A stretch of 64,000 bases of DNA. It comes from Rhynchopus euleeides (lineage: Eukaryota > Euglenozoa > Diplonemea > Diplonemida > Diplonemidae). The notes beneath the pieces are model-generated. The model was not told the origin of the DNA and searched no databases. It saw only the letters and a list, made by a program, of their open reading frames with translations. Location: positions 1,116,001 through 1,180,000 of the forward strand of contig OY723282.1 of the NCBI GenBank assembly GCA_963210315.1, read 5' to 3'. Both the position numbers and the translations under genes were made by a program. This document shows positions 1 to 10,306 of this stretch, piece after piece. Position 1 is the stretch's first letter. Each line of letters starts with the position of its first letter.

Positions 1-471
1 CAGAAACCACCGAAATGGGCCTAAAACCTGTTTTCCACCCCATATCGGCCAACAGATACCCAAAAATAGGCTCTCCGGGGGTAGGAATGGGGGAGTTGGA
101 AAAATTGCCGTTTGTCTACCACTTTTCCTTAACAGTGACCCCCCCCTACCCCCCCCCCCCCCCCCACCCAAACCCCATCGAACAGCAGGAGGAGGCGAAC
201 AGAGCCCTACCCAGCAGGGCGTGAGGAGGGGCACCTCACCACCACCACCAGGGGAAGGTGTGTGTGTGTGACAGCGGTGGTGGTGGTGGGCGGCGGGGGG
301 GGTTGGGGGAGGTTGGGCGGGGCAGGGTGATAATCCCACCCCCCCCCCCCCCTCTTCCTGCTCCTCCTCCTCCCCACCCACCCCCCCTCTCCCGCATCCC
401 CCCTCTGATACTCTCGGGAGCCTGCTGTCGAGCGAGGGGGCGGGGCGGGGTGGGGTCGGATAGGTGTGGAG
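1..471. other. 5' flank of CDPK gene, poly-C/poly-G rich
   Basis: No gene is supported here. The first 100 bases are AT-balanced and loosely resemble the satellite unit near 33.1 kb (shared words around CAGAAACCAC and CCTGTTTT). From 140 onward there are C runs (for example 339-352) alternating with G-rich stretches and a GTGTGTGT run near 258. The open frames here are homopolymer artefacts (proline/glycine runs). The region probably holds the promoter and 5'UTR of the kinase starting at 472; I see no TATA box. Confidence 0.6.
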
Positions 472-3209
472 ATGACTCATAATGGGACCTCTCCCAGCCG
501 GCATCACGGGCATCACGCCAAGAAGAAGGGTGTTCCGAGGTTTGTGAAAGGGCCATCCGGGACGCGGTACTGCATCGGCGCGACTCTCGGGAAAGGAGGG
601 TTTGGGATTGTGAAGGTCGCGACAGATGAGGCGACGGGGGAGAAGTTTGCTGCGAAGGCGGTTGATATGAAGATCGTCCAGAGGGAGAACCTCCTCGATT
701 ATGTCGACCGGGAGACGAAGCTCGCCACCCGGCTCAGCCACCCGCACATCATCAAGCTCATGGAAGTCATCGAGCTCAAGGAAGAGTGCCTCCGGCTCTA
801 CATTATGGAGCTCGCCCCAAACGGGGAACTGTTCGATCAAATTGTTGCTGTTTCCCGTTTCCAGGAGAGCACCGCGCGGAGGTATTACCAACAGCTGATA
901 GCCGCCGTGAGGTACTGCCATTCAAAGGGTGTAGTTCACCGCGATCTGAAGGCGGAGAATTTGCTCCTCTCGCGGGACAACACCCTGAAGATCTGCGACT
1001 TTGGGCTCTCGCGCTACGCAGGCGAGGATGCGTTTGGCGACCACCCCATCATGTTCACCAGCATTGCCGGGTCGTTGGATTACCAAGCCCCGGAGATTGT
1101 GCGAAATCAGAAGTATTTTGGGCGGCCCGCCGACATATGGAGCTGTGGCGTGATCCTAGGATTCATGCTCAGCGGATGGCTCCCCTTTCAGGACCATGCG
1201 GGTGACGCAGCGACGAAGAGGAGGATTATGGCCCAGCCCAGGCCTGAGTATATCCTGCACGACGAGGTGAGCTCAGGGGCGCGGGATCTGATCTCGAAAT
1301 GCCTCAACCCGGACCCGGAGAAGCGTATCACGGCTGATGAGATCATCGAACACCCCTGGTTCAAGGTGGGGCTCGACAACAACCTCCGCGACAAGCTCAT
1401 GCTCTCGATGCGCGTGCAGTCCCCCCCATCGCAGCTGCTGTCCCTCGGCGACGACACGCTGGGCAGCATCGGGGAGCTGGACCTGGAGAACATCGACAGA
1501 TCCCTCCTCCATCAGCTCCGTGTCGCCTTCGACACGATTGACATCGATAAGTCGGGTATGAGGGGGTGGGGTGGGGTGGGGCAATTAACGTACGGAGGGG
1601 CGAAGGCAGGGAGCAAAACACCACTCGTTGGCCTGATGAAGGGTGGTGTTTGTTCCGTTCGCCCCCCTTCCAACCTTGCAAGAAAACTGTTGCTGCAAGT
1701 GGTAGAAAAACAAATACGCACAGGGAAGTCGTCTTCTCTAGTCCTCCCTTGACTCCCTAGTCGCACCGAAGGTGCTTAAACAAGTTTACTGAATGGGGTG
1801 GGGTGGGGTGGGGTGGGGGGGTTGCATCACCAGGTGACGGTCCAGCATGGGTGTCGAGATTTCTTGTGTGGTGGGTTTTGTGGAGGGGGTGTGTGCATCG
1901 AGTTGGACGGCCTGTATCACACCACACCACACACATATAGGGAAGATTCGGTATGAAGAGCTGCGTGATGTGTTGATCAAGCTGAACGGAACAGTGCCCA
2001 CCCAGGAAGAGGTGCGGTCGTTGCTTTCGTTCTTCGACAGGGACAAGAGTGGGTACATTTGCTTCGCCGAGTTTGCCATGGGGTTTGTGGAGAGCAGCGT
2101 CGAGTCCGCAGACTCTGTGGGCCACAGGCTGCGGCTCCAGGACCTGCTGGAGCAGCTGAAGCAAGAGCTTCCCTTTGACCTTCGAGGCCTGGACTCCGAT
2201 TACATCGAGAACCTGAGAGAGGGGTTCCGTGCCATCGACGAGGACAAGTCAGGTATGCCTGTTGATAGTTTTAGCAGTGAGCTAGTGACGAAACACAGCA
2301 AATTCACGAAGTAGCGAAGTAACGAAGTAACGAAGGAGGCCGTGTGGTGGAAGCTTTATGGATTATCACCCTTCATGCCACTTCAGGCATTTTGTAGTTG
2401 TCGTTCTCCGGTGTCCTGTCGCGTTTTCATCCATGTTTTTTTTTGCATTGATCCCGCGGTTGTTAATCACAACCAACAGCCTTATCTTTTTGGGACTCCC
2501 GGATCCAAGCATTGGACGGCCCACCCAGACATACACAGCTCACCTGCCTGCCGCCCCCACCATCTCCATCCCCTCAGGCGTGATCCACCGCAGCGAGCTG
2601 CGGCACCTGGTAGAGCGGACAGGGATATCAGATGTCAGCGACACGGATCTCAACTCGCTGTTCGACCAAATGGATGTCGGGAAGAACGACTACATCACGT
2701 TCGAAGAATTTGCGCTCGCCTGGACAGCGCAAGAGAGCACAACCCAGACGGGGTCACACCTGCTGCAGCGCATCAAGAAGTGCAAAGAGCTTCTGTTTCT
2801 GTCCGAGGCAGACGAGGCGCGGCGCATCCTCTACCAGGCTAACCTGGGGACGAAGGTGAAGGGCGACGTGGCGGAGGCAAAGCGAATCGCGCGTGCCAGC
2901 TTCCAGCCGCGTGATGGGCGTGTCTATCAAATAGACGACAGCGACAGTCCGGTTTACGACGAATTGGACACCATCAACGATGGCTTCCGTGTGTCCTGTG
3001 TGGAGAACGGAACCACGACTTGTGAAGCGAGTGTCGTCGTCACCCCATCCCTGTCAGGGTACGCGAATATCCTGACTCGTCGGATAACAGGCGGGACAAC
3101 CTCCTTTCACAAGGTGTACAATGACTTCGTCTCCCAGCTCGAGCAGACTGAACAGTACGCCCAAGCGCAAGAAGATCTTGCTGAGGATGGCCCTGTCATT
3201 GACATTTGA
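472..3209 (+). CDS. Calcium-dependent protein kinase (CDPK), 3 exons, 4 EF-hands
   Basis: Exons 472-1555, 1941-2252 and 2578-3209 join to 675 residues. Introns (385 and 325 bp) start GTATG and end TAG/CAG. The first ATG is at 472; a GTG two codons earlier is not used. Residues 1-30 are His/Lys-rich. The CAMK-type kinase domain spans about 33-297: glycine loop GKGGFGIVK at 40-48, catalytic Lys62, HRDLKAEN at 156-163, DFG at 176-178, APE at 206-208. All catalytic residues are present, so it should be active. A junction/autoinhibitory stretch follows, then EF-hand loops beginning D357 (DIDKSGKIRYEE), FDRDKSGYI, DEDKSGVIHRSE and DVGKNDYITFEE. The fourth has Gly at position 3 and Asp at 6, so it may bind Ca2+ poorly. 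The family transduces Ca2+ signals by phosphorylating Ser/Thr. No N-terminal Gly for myristoylation is seen. About 150 residues follow the last EF-hand, longer than usual. Confidence 0.93.
2253..2577 (+). other. CDPK intron 2, carrying a dispersed repeat
   Basis: Phase-1 intron, GTATGC donor, CCCTCAG acceptor. Bases about 2286-2385 hold iterated CGAAGTAACGAAG words followed by GAAGCTTTATGGATTA and TCATGCCACTTCA. The same order of words occurs in intergenic DNA at 7922-8008, and a shorter piece near 63257. Confidence 0.7.
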
Positions 3210-5145
3210 TGTAGTTGCCACCCGCAAGAGCTTGGTTGCGCCTGGGTGTCTGTCTGTGTATTCTGAAACAGGGTGGTGTATTGTGCTCTGGGAGGGGTTG
3301 GCTGACCTGCCCCGTGCCAGAGTGCCGCCCCGCCAAGAGTTTTCCCAAAAGAATGGCAACTGTGGCCGTGGTGCAAATCTGAAAGAATGAAAATAGTTGA
3401 AGGGGCGTTCGTCGTTCGCGAAATCACCAAAACAAGAAAAGCTTCACCTGTTGTGCGGGACAATATCCCTGTTTCCATTCACTTCGATCCGAACCGTTGA
3501 AACTAGAAAGAAAATCCAGTGGCTCCAAGACTGGTGGATACCGATGCCGAACAAACCAGCAATCCCCCCGGCCTCCATGCCATGCGGTGCCATTTGTCTA
3601 CCGACCGCCTTGTGCCTCTCCCATGTCGCCGTGCCAGCGGACTGTTGATCATTTTATTGAGTTGTTCCTTTTTGCAGATGCTGATACCGGGGGCCTCAAG
3701 GCATCAGGCATCAAACACCGTGCTTTTTATGCAGGGCCCGCATCTGGCCCGCATGAGCGAATGTGTTTGGGCGACTCAAATGAACCACGCTGACAGGGGT
3801 GTGTATGTGTGTGCACTGTGAGATCCAACCTCTGAGGCAAGGTGAAATCTGGCGTCAAATATCGGGTGTCATACCCGAATTTCGGGCGTGCTGCATTTTT
3901 TTCTCATGTAAAACTTACAAAGTACAGGACATTGGCTATGGCACACCCACTTTTCGGGTGCGAATCGGGCCCAATGCTAGAGCCTTCTGCCACTATCCAG
4001 CCTCAGAGGCTGCACCACCACAGTGTGGTGGTCGACGCCTGAAGAATCGAAAGAAACACTTTCTGATTGACTCAGACTACCTGCTGACGGGCCTCTGCAT
4101 ACACACTGCGAACGTATGCATTTGCCCCGCTCAATTTAAAGCGAGCGGCATGCACTGACCACACACCCAGGCCGACACCCAGACTGGGCCGTGACCCACA
4201 CAGGGACCAGCCTTTCGAAGGGTGATGAACCGGGGTGTAGTGTTGTGAATCACCCCCCCCCCCCCAAAGGAAGTGCCCGATCCGTTGTTGTGGGGAGGGA
4301 GTTGTGGGTGGCGGTGAAGCGGGCCCATGTGTCCCAGCTTACCAGCCACCATGAATTTACCCTCGCATTGGCTGAGGGCCATCCATGTGAGATCCCACTG
4401 TGATATCGTACAAAACGCCACCCCACCACGGCGGATTCCCCCCTCCCCTCCCCCCCCCCCCCCCCCCCCTCGCTCTCCCATGTGTGGGTTGTTCATATTG
4501 TGGAGGGACAACCACCTCTGCAGTACCACCCCCGCCACCCCCACCCACCTGACATACCCTCATCCCGGCAAGGCCACAGTGCCTGTAGATGGTGTTGCGC
4601 GCAGCTCGGGATGCCGAGCAAGGGTGGCAGTGGCCGGAGCTCGAATAATGGATGTGGAGAAGTAGGGCGTGTTGATTGAGCTGGGGTCACGGCGGTGCAG
4701 TGTTGAAGAAAAGTACGAAAAGTAGACAAGGGGGGGGAAAGGAGGGGGGGGGGTAACCGCCGTCAAACAAAAGGTGCCTCCCACCCCCCCCCCCCCCATA
4801 GCCTCCTACACACATACACATTGCGCACGCCCAGCCCGCCGGTGGGGGATACGATACTGCCCCGACCTACGCCCAAACCCCACCCCAACTTCCCCACCCC
4901 ACCCCCCCACCCCTCCCGCGCCCCTTGCAAGTCACAGCGAAGGCCGTGTCGTAGTGGGGTCGTGGGGGGGGGGGGGGGGGGGTGGTAGGACCCTTTTCAG
5001 AGGGGGGTGGCGGTGGCAGGCACTTTTGATCGCCCGCTGAGGAACTGTATTGCCTCCATCCACCCTCGGAGAAGAGTGTTTGGCAGCTGGTGTCAGCAGG
5101 GGCAAGGCAGGAGGGGGGGGAAACTCGAAGTCGGGAAAGAAAACG
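3210..5145. other. Intergenic region, no supported gene
   Basis: This stretch separates the CDPK from the WD40 gene. It has scattered open frames of 60-140 codons on both strands, none with recognisable domains or a reasonable composition. Long C runs occur at 4253-4265, 4450-4469 and near 4786-4797, and a G run near 4965-4981 lies about 165 bp before the WD40 start. I see no repeat copied elsewhere in the window. Confidence 0.6.
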
Positions 5146-6306
5146 ATGGATGTGTCGGTGAGGCATTCCGGCACCGGGCGCAGCTGTGTCGTCGGTGTTC
5201 CGGAAGGAGGGACTGTGGCGGGGCTGAAGAGGGCTGCGCTGGAGGAGATGTTTGCCGATTCCGCCGATGCAGACAGTGGGGCTGCAGCGGTGGCTGCGCG
5301 CATCGAAGGGTGTGAGGAGGAGCTGGACGATGCGCAGCGCGTTGCCGACACAGGTCTGGAGGGCGGGGGTGCCGTGCAGCTGGCACCGCGCTGGCCCCAA
5401 GTCAAGGCACCCGCAGTCTACTCATCTGGGCACGGCAACGGCATGCAGTGCATTACGCTGTCGAGGTGTGGGACGCTGTGTGCGGTGGGTTACTCCAACG
5501 GACGCATCACCGTGTTTGACACCACCACCGCTGCTGTGGTGGCGGACTTATCGCACCGCAGCAAGACTATTCATCGTATATGTCGGGTTAACATACATCG
5601 CACTGCGTTCTCGATCTGTGGGACGTGGCTGGCAACGTGCTCTGATAAAGGCATCGTCTGCGTGTGGCTGACATCAACCTGGGACGAGGTGTGCATGCTG
5701 GACCACAGCAACACCAGCGTGTACAGTGCAGCGTGGACACACTGCAAACGGGTGGTTTCCGGAGACGCTCGAGGTAAAGTGCGTGTGTGGGACTTGAAGG
5801 GCACACCGAGCGCCACAGTGCTGGAGGGGCACAACACCGGTGACGGAAACGCTGTTCTCAGCATTGCTGTGTCGGGCACGCGGATCTTCAGCGGGTCCGT
5901 TGGCAACTGTATCCCTGTGTGGGACCTCAACACCCTCACACACACACACACCCTGGATGAGCATACCCATAATGTGAGCGACATCACTCTGACCGGCGAC
6001 GAGCAGTACCTGGTGTCTTGCTCTCTGGATGTGTCTCTCAAGGTGTGGTGCGCAAACACCCTCATCTGTCTGCGTACTGTGCAACTGAACGCCTCAGCCA
6101 ACGCACTTGCTGTATCGCAGACAGGTGTTGTGATAGTGACCGGGCTTGCCACCGCGTTGTATCGTATCAGCACAGGCGAGTGCCTGGGGGACATCGACGC
6201 ATGGGGCCTCGGTGTTGCCATCAGCCCCTGCGGGAGGTGGATCTTCACACGCTGTGGGGCTGCCGCTGCTGTCTCTGTGTGTGCTGTGTCCTCCCTTTCG
6301 CCCTGA
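5146..6306 (+). CDS. WD40-repeat protein, single exon
   Basis: 386 residues from the ATG at 5146. The frame stays open upstream to about 5050 but with no earlier ATG. Residues about 1-85 are a variable leader. The rest is a run of WD40 blades, seen from recurring pieces such as GYSNGRITVFD, CSDKGIVCVW, GKVRVWDLKG, CIPVWDLNT and SLKVWCANT, consistent with one seven-bladed propeller. WD40 propellers are protein-binding scaffolds; the partner cannot be told from sequence. A CA microsatellite inside the gene (about 5937-5952) encodes alternating His-Thr. A frameshifted fragment of a close paralogue lies at about 51067-51480, so this belongs to a duplicating family. The last blade ends abruptly in serine-rich sequence, and the DNA just past the stop still resembles DNA flanking the pseudogene, so the C-terminus may be shortened. 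Confidence 0.85.
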   Translation: MDVSVRHSGTGRSCVVGVPEGGTVAGLKRAALEEMFADSADADSGAAAVAARIEGCEEELDDAQRVADTGLEGGGAVQLAPRWPQVKAPAVYSSGHGNGMQCITLSRCGTLCAVGYSNGRITVFDTTTAAVVADLSHRSKTIHRICRVNIHRTAFSICGTWLATCSDKGIVCVWLTSTWDEVCMLDHSNTSVYSAAWTHCKRVVSGDARGKVRVWDLKGTPSATVLEGHNTGDGNAVLSIAVSGTRIFSGSVGNCIPVWDLNTLTHTHTLDEHTHNVSDITLTGDEQYLVSCSLDVSLKVWCANTLICLRTVQLNASANALAVSQTGVVIVTGLATALYRISTGECLGDIDAWGLGVAISPCGRWIFTRCGAAAAVSVCAVSSLSP

Positions 6307-6726
6307 CTGCAATGGGCTCGGGGCCTTGCTGTGTTCCGTGCCTCGCGCAGTCCCCTTGTTACACCGGCTTGCCTTCTTGCCTCCCAGCACAGCACCTCCT
6401 AGCCAGCTGTGGTGCATCTGAGGGAGGCCGGGGCTTATTAACGTAGTGCTCTGACAGATGCTGCACCCCCTCTCTGCTCGCCTCCCGTTCCCCTCCAACC
6501 AAACCCACTCAGCGCAACGCACCCGTGCGCACAGCCCACTTATTTGGCGCACCGGAAACGAGTGATTTGCTGGGGTCTGTGAGGTTCTGCCTCGCCAGCT
6601 TGCCCCATTGGCCGCCTATTCACAGGAGGTGTCGTCGCGAGAATCGGCTGTTCGCCAAGCCACGCTTTCCTATCACCCCCCTGCAGAATTTAACCTCACC
6701 CTCACACACCCATACCCATACCCAAG
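6307..6726. other. Intergenic spacer between WD40 and secreted-protein genes
   Basis: About 420 bp without a supported gene. The first 60 bp resemble the segment at 51510-51570 beside the WD40 pseudogene, so they are probably former 3' coding or UTR sequence of that family. The last 30 bp before the next ATG are rich in CACCCATACC words. Confidence 0.5.
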
Positions 6727-7620
6727 ATGATGTCGCGCAAGCTGCTCCTGCTCGCCTCCGTCGGGCTGGCCTCGCTGCAGGGCATGCATGCCCAGTACTG
6801 CTCTGCCGAATGCAACACCTGCTGCCCGCGCTCCAGCACCCCTGGCGATGTTCTCACACCCAACACGGACGGCGACTGCATCAGCCAGGTAACGGGCAAG
6901 GCCGTGTGTGCGCTGTCCACGGGGCGCTGCCTTGCCGGCCCCACCGCGTCCACACCGTGCGACCCGGTTCTGATGCCGTCCTTCACTATGTCCCACGGCG
7001 GCGTTGGGCCGAACGCCGGGCGGCCCATTGATGTGCTGGACACCTTCCTGGCCGAGGGCGCACCCGTGTGGGGGGAGCTCGAGATGAGCGCGCTGCCCGG
7101 CAAGACGGCACAGCTGCACGGCGTGCCGCCGCGGTACGCCGCCGGTACCAGCTTCAAGGTCCCGGTCTCGACGAAGGTCGAGAAGGACGCCACGTTCACA
7201 TTCCGCTGCGTGGTCGGGCAGCCGTGCAACATCGTGGTGTTCCTGTACGAGTGCTTCCCGTGCGAGTCTGAGAAGGGTGGGCTGCCGGCGATGCTGCTCC
7301 AGGACGGGTTCGAGCGTACGCGCTGCGCCCCGAGCTTCACCAACGGGCGCACGGACACGATGCACAAGATGACGGGTTACGTCAAGTCCCTGGACGCAGA
7401 CACCGACTACAACTTCAAGGCTGCGGCTGACATCGAGTTTGTGCTGTTCGGCATGACGCTGGATCACACCGACTGCGACTCTCTCGACGCCACGGCCTGC
7501 GGCAACACCCAGGGGTTCTGCACGTACCAGGGGGGGCGCTGCACGCTCAGCAAGTGCGTGCAGATGGGCCCCGGTGGCGGCTGCAACACTGACACGTGCA
7601 TCAAGAAGGAGCTCGCATGA
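6727..7620 (+). CDS. Secreted cysteine-rich protein, unknown function
   Basis: 297 residues, uninterrupted. Two adjacent ATGs (6727, 6730) precede a clear signal peptide: basic MMSRK, hydrophobic LLLLASVGLASLQG, then a likely cut after MHA. The mature N-terminus is cysteine-dense (QYCSAECNTCCPR). The middle (about 100-240) has a beta-rich look with few cysteines. The last 50 residues again carry many cysteines (DCDSLDATACGN, GGRCTLSKCV, GGCNTDTCIKKELA). No membrane anchor is visible after the signal peptide, so it is probably secreted or lumenal and held by disulphides. Third codon positions are strongly C/G-biased, more than in its neighbours, which fits high expression. I do not recognise the family. 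Confidence 0.8.
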   Translation: MMSRKLLLLASVGLASLQGMHAQYCSAECNTCCPRSSTPGDVLTPNTDGDCISQVTGKAVCALSTGRCLAGPTASTPCDPVLMPSFTMSHGGVGPNAGRPIDVLDTFLAEGAPVWGELEMSALPGKTAQLHGVPPRYAAGTSFKVPVSTKVEKDATFTFRCVVGQPCNIVVFLYECFPCESEKGGLPAMLLQDGFERTRCAPSFTNGRTDTMHKMTGYVKSLDADTDYNFKAAADIEFVLFGMTLDHTDCDSLDATACGNTQGFCTYQGGRCTLSKCVQMGPGGGCNTDTCIKKELA

Positions 7621-8709
7621 GCAGACCACGTGGGTTGTTTCTTATGTTCCGTTCGTGGAGACGAACCGGAACTTTGGACAGTACACGCATTGTGAAAGAG
7701 TAATCTTATCGCAATACGGCTGTCAACACGCCCATGCTGCCGCCTGATTATTTCTTCATCATCGGCCCAGGAGGAACGGGCATCTTTTGGAAACAACACT
7801 GTATACCGATACCGGGCATCATTTCCCTCCCCATAAGCGCGCCAAGCGTTTGTTCCCACGGGGGGAAGGGCTGCCCATTCTTTGTGTGTTCATTCTTCTT
7901 CTTCATATTATATCTTTACTAGTTACGAGCGACGAAGCGTAGCGAAGTCGCGAAGTAACGAAGGAAATCGTACGACTGAAGCTTTGGATTAGCACCTCAT
8001 GCCACTTCACAGGGCCTCAACACAGCCTTGAGACAGCAAGTGTGCGCTCAACAAAAAGTAGTCCGGAACTGTTCTCCCACAGTTGCTGGACAGGGTGTCT
8101 ATAATAAAGCGAAAGGAGTACGATTTCTTGCTGTTCTTATCCAGAGGCACCCTCTTGGGTGCCGTCCCACCCCCACCCGGCACGCCGGCACAGGCCACGA
8201 GCAGCCCCAGCAAGGCAAGAGCCGCGCTGTTTCTCGCAGGCCTTTCGGTTTCCCGGGAACGGGGGTGTGGGTCAACACGCAAAAAAACGAACAAACTTAT
8301 CAACAAAAATCTGTTTACCGGCCTGCTTTGAAACACAGGTGGGCCTCGAAACCTATATCCGATGAATCCAATCAACACCCCCCCCTCTCTTCCCTTCCAT
8401 CACCAAGAAGAGCCACCCACCGATAGGCCTGCCGCAAGAGATCTGTGCACGCTGCACTGACCAAGGCCTGATTTGCTGGTTTTTTCGCTTGACTGCCGCT
8501 TTTTATGACACTTTTCTCCCCACCCGCCTACGCTGTTCTTGAGCCGCTTTTGGCCCCTTCCTCTCAGGCATGTGGTTGTGGCGTTGTGCTTTGCAACTCA
8601 ATCTGCAGTCGGGGAGACAGGGTGCGTGGCGAAGACATGTGCAAACGAGAGACCAAGATCCACACATGGCGGTTGAATTTTATCCGTTTCCTCCATTTTA
8701 TTCAGTTGC
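7621..8709. other. Intergenic region with a dispersed repeat
   Basis: No supported gene. Bases 7922-8008 repeat the words found in CDPK intron 2 (CGAAGTAACGAAGG, GAAGCTTTGGATTA, TCATGCCACTTCAC). The piece from about 7996 to 8040 (TCATGCCACTTCACAGGG, then ACACAGCCTTGA) recurs weakly near 63257-63306. The rest is unremarkable. Confidence 0.5.
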
Positions 8710-8997
8710 ATTTATGGTGCCCCTGATTTACCCCTTTTTCACTACGCACAAACTACGCAATCTGGGGGGGGGTCTCGCTTTTTGGTCCCCCCCCAGTTTT
8801 TTTTGGTCCCCCTTTCTGTGTGGCTACTGAGACAGGACTGGAGGCACTGCGCTGACCGAGCAAAAAATTATTGCCAGAACTCACTATACACCGTACGAAA
8901 GAACGCACGACATGTGGGGCGGGACTCCAGAAACACCTGGGCAAGGTTGCCCCATGCCCAGAAACACCTGAGAAGGAAGTGAGTTCCAGGAGCCGCG

Positions 8998-9736
8998 TAG
9001 AACACCCTCGAGATTGTGAATGATGATACGATCACAGCCTTCAGGGCGATGCGAGGTGCCACCCTGAAGGTGGCCCTTGACATCAAGGAGCAAGGTGACC
9101 AACCCTACAGCTGTCGGCCTGTCGGTCGGCCAGTCGGTCGGTCGGCCGACAGCAAAAAAAAAATCCGAAATTTTTTTTTGCCGATTTGGTGAAACTTTTT
9201 TTTTTTTGCCACGGGGAAAATTTTTCGAGACATGTAGATTTTTCAGAAAGTTGGGGGTGGTTTTTTCGGGTGGGCAGAATTCGACCCAAACCCACCTGCC
9301 GGTGAAAAATCGCGAGATGCAGCCGATGCACCGCCATTCCGTGGGTTTCTGGGCGGTTTGGGCCGAAAAAATGTCGGTTTGTGAGGTGCCCCGAGAGGCC
9401 GACCGACCGACCGACAGGCAAAAATCGGGCCGACCGACCGACCCGACAGCTGTCGGCCTGTCGGCCGACTAGTAGCGTTGGTCACCTTGCAAGGAGAGCG
9501 TCGGCCGAGGGGTCGACGAAAAGCTGAAGAAGGCGCTACTGGCACTGGATCCCGCGGGGTATACGGAGGTCACCGCCACACAGGCAACCTCCGCTGACAA
9601 CGTCCAGGAGACGTTATCCGAGGGGATCACAACGGCACTAGAGATCTGTGTCACGGGATCCAGGCGCCCACTCTCCCTCGACGGTCTGGGGATTGTTGTT
9701 GGGTATGGTGTCGTTTCCTGCAGCTGCAAAAAAGCG
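8998..9736 (+). pseudogene. Interrupted coding sequence of unknown type
   Basis: The plus-strand frame through 9000-9090 (EIVNDDTITAFRAMRGATLK) is broken by a MITE at 9091-9489. It resumes after 9496 (VDEKLKKALLALDPAGYTEV) and ends at a TAG near 9736. One copy of the 7-bp duplication removed with the MITE leaves the two halves in the same frame. Upstream of 8998 all frames contain stops, so the start is either in a lost exon or decayed. No family is recognised; it lies inside the element at 8710-10125. Confidence 0.5.
9091..9489. mobile_element. 399-bp MITE with 13-bp TIRs and 7-bp TSD
   Basis: Terminal inverted repeats CAAGGTGACCAAC (9091-9103) and GTTGGTCACCTTG (9477-9489) are exact complements. 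The flanking 7 bp CAAGGAG is present on both sides (9084-9090 and 9490-9496), a target-site duplication. Just inside each end are arrays of GTCGG/CCGAC words (about 9110-9150 and 9400-9470). No coding capacity. It interrupts a coding-like frame. Confidence 0.85.
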
Positions 9737-9760
9737 TAGCAACTGTGCTTCCTTCTTCCT

Positions 9761-9858
9761 TAATGATGCGTTGACGCTTCCACCCGGAGGAGCTGAAGCA
9801 GGCACCGCTTAATGATGCGTTGATGCTTCCACCCGACGAGCTGAAGCAGGCACCGCGC
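9761..9858 (+). repeat. Tandem duplication, about 48-bp unit x2
   Basis: Two adjacent copies of a unit running from TTAATGATGCGTTGA through CTTCCACCCG and GAGCTGAAGCAGGCACCGC, differing at a few bases. The second copy contains the ATG of the Pro/Ala-rich frame at 9820. Confidence 0.8.
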
Positions 9859-10026
9859 CAAAGGGCACCCCCAAAGAGACCTGCAAAGACTGCGTCGAAA
9901 CCCGCACCGAAGGCTGCCAGCGCTGCAGCACCTGAAGAACCTGCAGCACCTGCAGCACCTGAAGCGCCTGCACCCTCACTGACCCCGGAACAGCAAGAAC
10001 TCCTTGAGTTTGGGGTCCCGGCATAG
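9820..10026 (+). CDS. Pro/Ala/Lys-rich open frame inside element
   Basis: 68 residues with low-complexity sequence (PKRPAKTASKPAPKAAS, then repeated PAAP units) and a more ordered end (LTPEQQELLEFGVPA). It may be the C-terminal tail of the broken coding sequence upstream rather than a gene of its own, because the 48-bp duplication creates a second start region. No function is inferred. Confidence 0.3.
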   Translation: MMLPPDELKQAPRQRAPPKRPAKTASKPAPKAASAAAPEEPAAPAAPEAPAPSLTPEQQELLEFGVPA

Positions 10027-10125
10027 AGACAGAGAATGGCTGAGTAAATCAAAAAATGAGACCCCCCCCCCCCTTTTCACTACGCACAAACTACGCAATA
10101 TGGGGTCGTCAGGGGCACCATAAAT

Positions 10126-10306
10126 TTATTTCTTTCTTTTGCCCTCGCCCCCGATTCTCAGACCTGAAGGAGAACTCCCCAAGACAAGGAAGAATCGAAA
10201 CAACCCACTGCGTGCGTGCCAGAGGGGTATACTATTCGGAAAAAAAGGAATGTCGGCTGGTCCGCGCCCCCCACCCACCACCACCCCCATCTCACTCACA
10301 ACAGCT
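10126..10306. other. Short spacer, no feature seen
   Basis: AT-richer sequence directly outside the inverted repeat at 10125. Nothing recognised. Confidence 0.4.

Larger units (their letters stand above)
8710..10125 (+). mobile_element. Decayed element bounded by 17-bp inverted repeats
   Basis: The ends are exact inverted copies: ATTTATGGTGCCCCTGA at 8710-8726 and its complement at 10109-10125. Just inside each end is the same directly repeated segment, TTCACTACGCACAAACTACGCAAT (near 8738 and 10077), next to a C tract. Inside is plus-strand coding-like sequence: a frame open from about 8998 to 9736 once the insertion at 9091-9489 is discounted, and a Pro/Ala/Lys-rich tail (9820-10026). Upstream frames have stops. 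No target-site duplication is evident, so an inversion-type rearrangement is also possible. I do not recognise the encoded protein. Confidence 0.5.

Noticed and set aside
236..482. Glycine- and proline-rich open frames in the first 500 bp
   Set aside because: They are translations of C/G homopolymers, open on both strands, with no ordered sequence.
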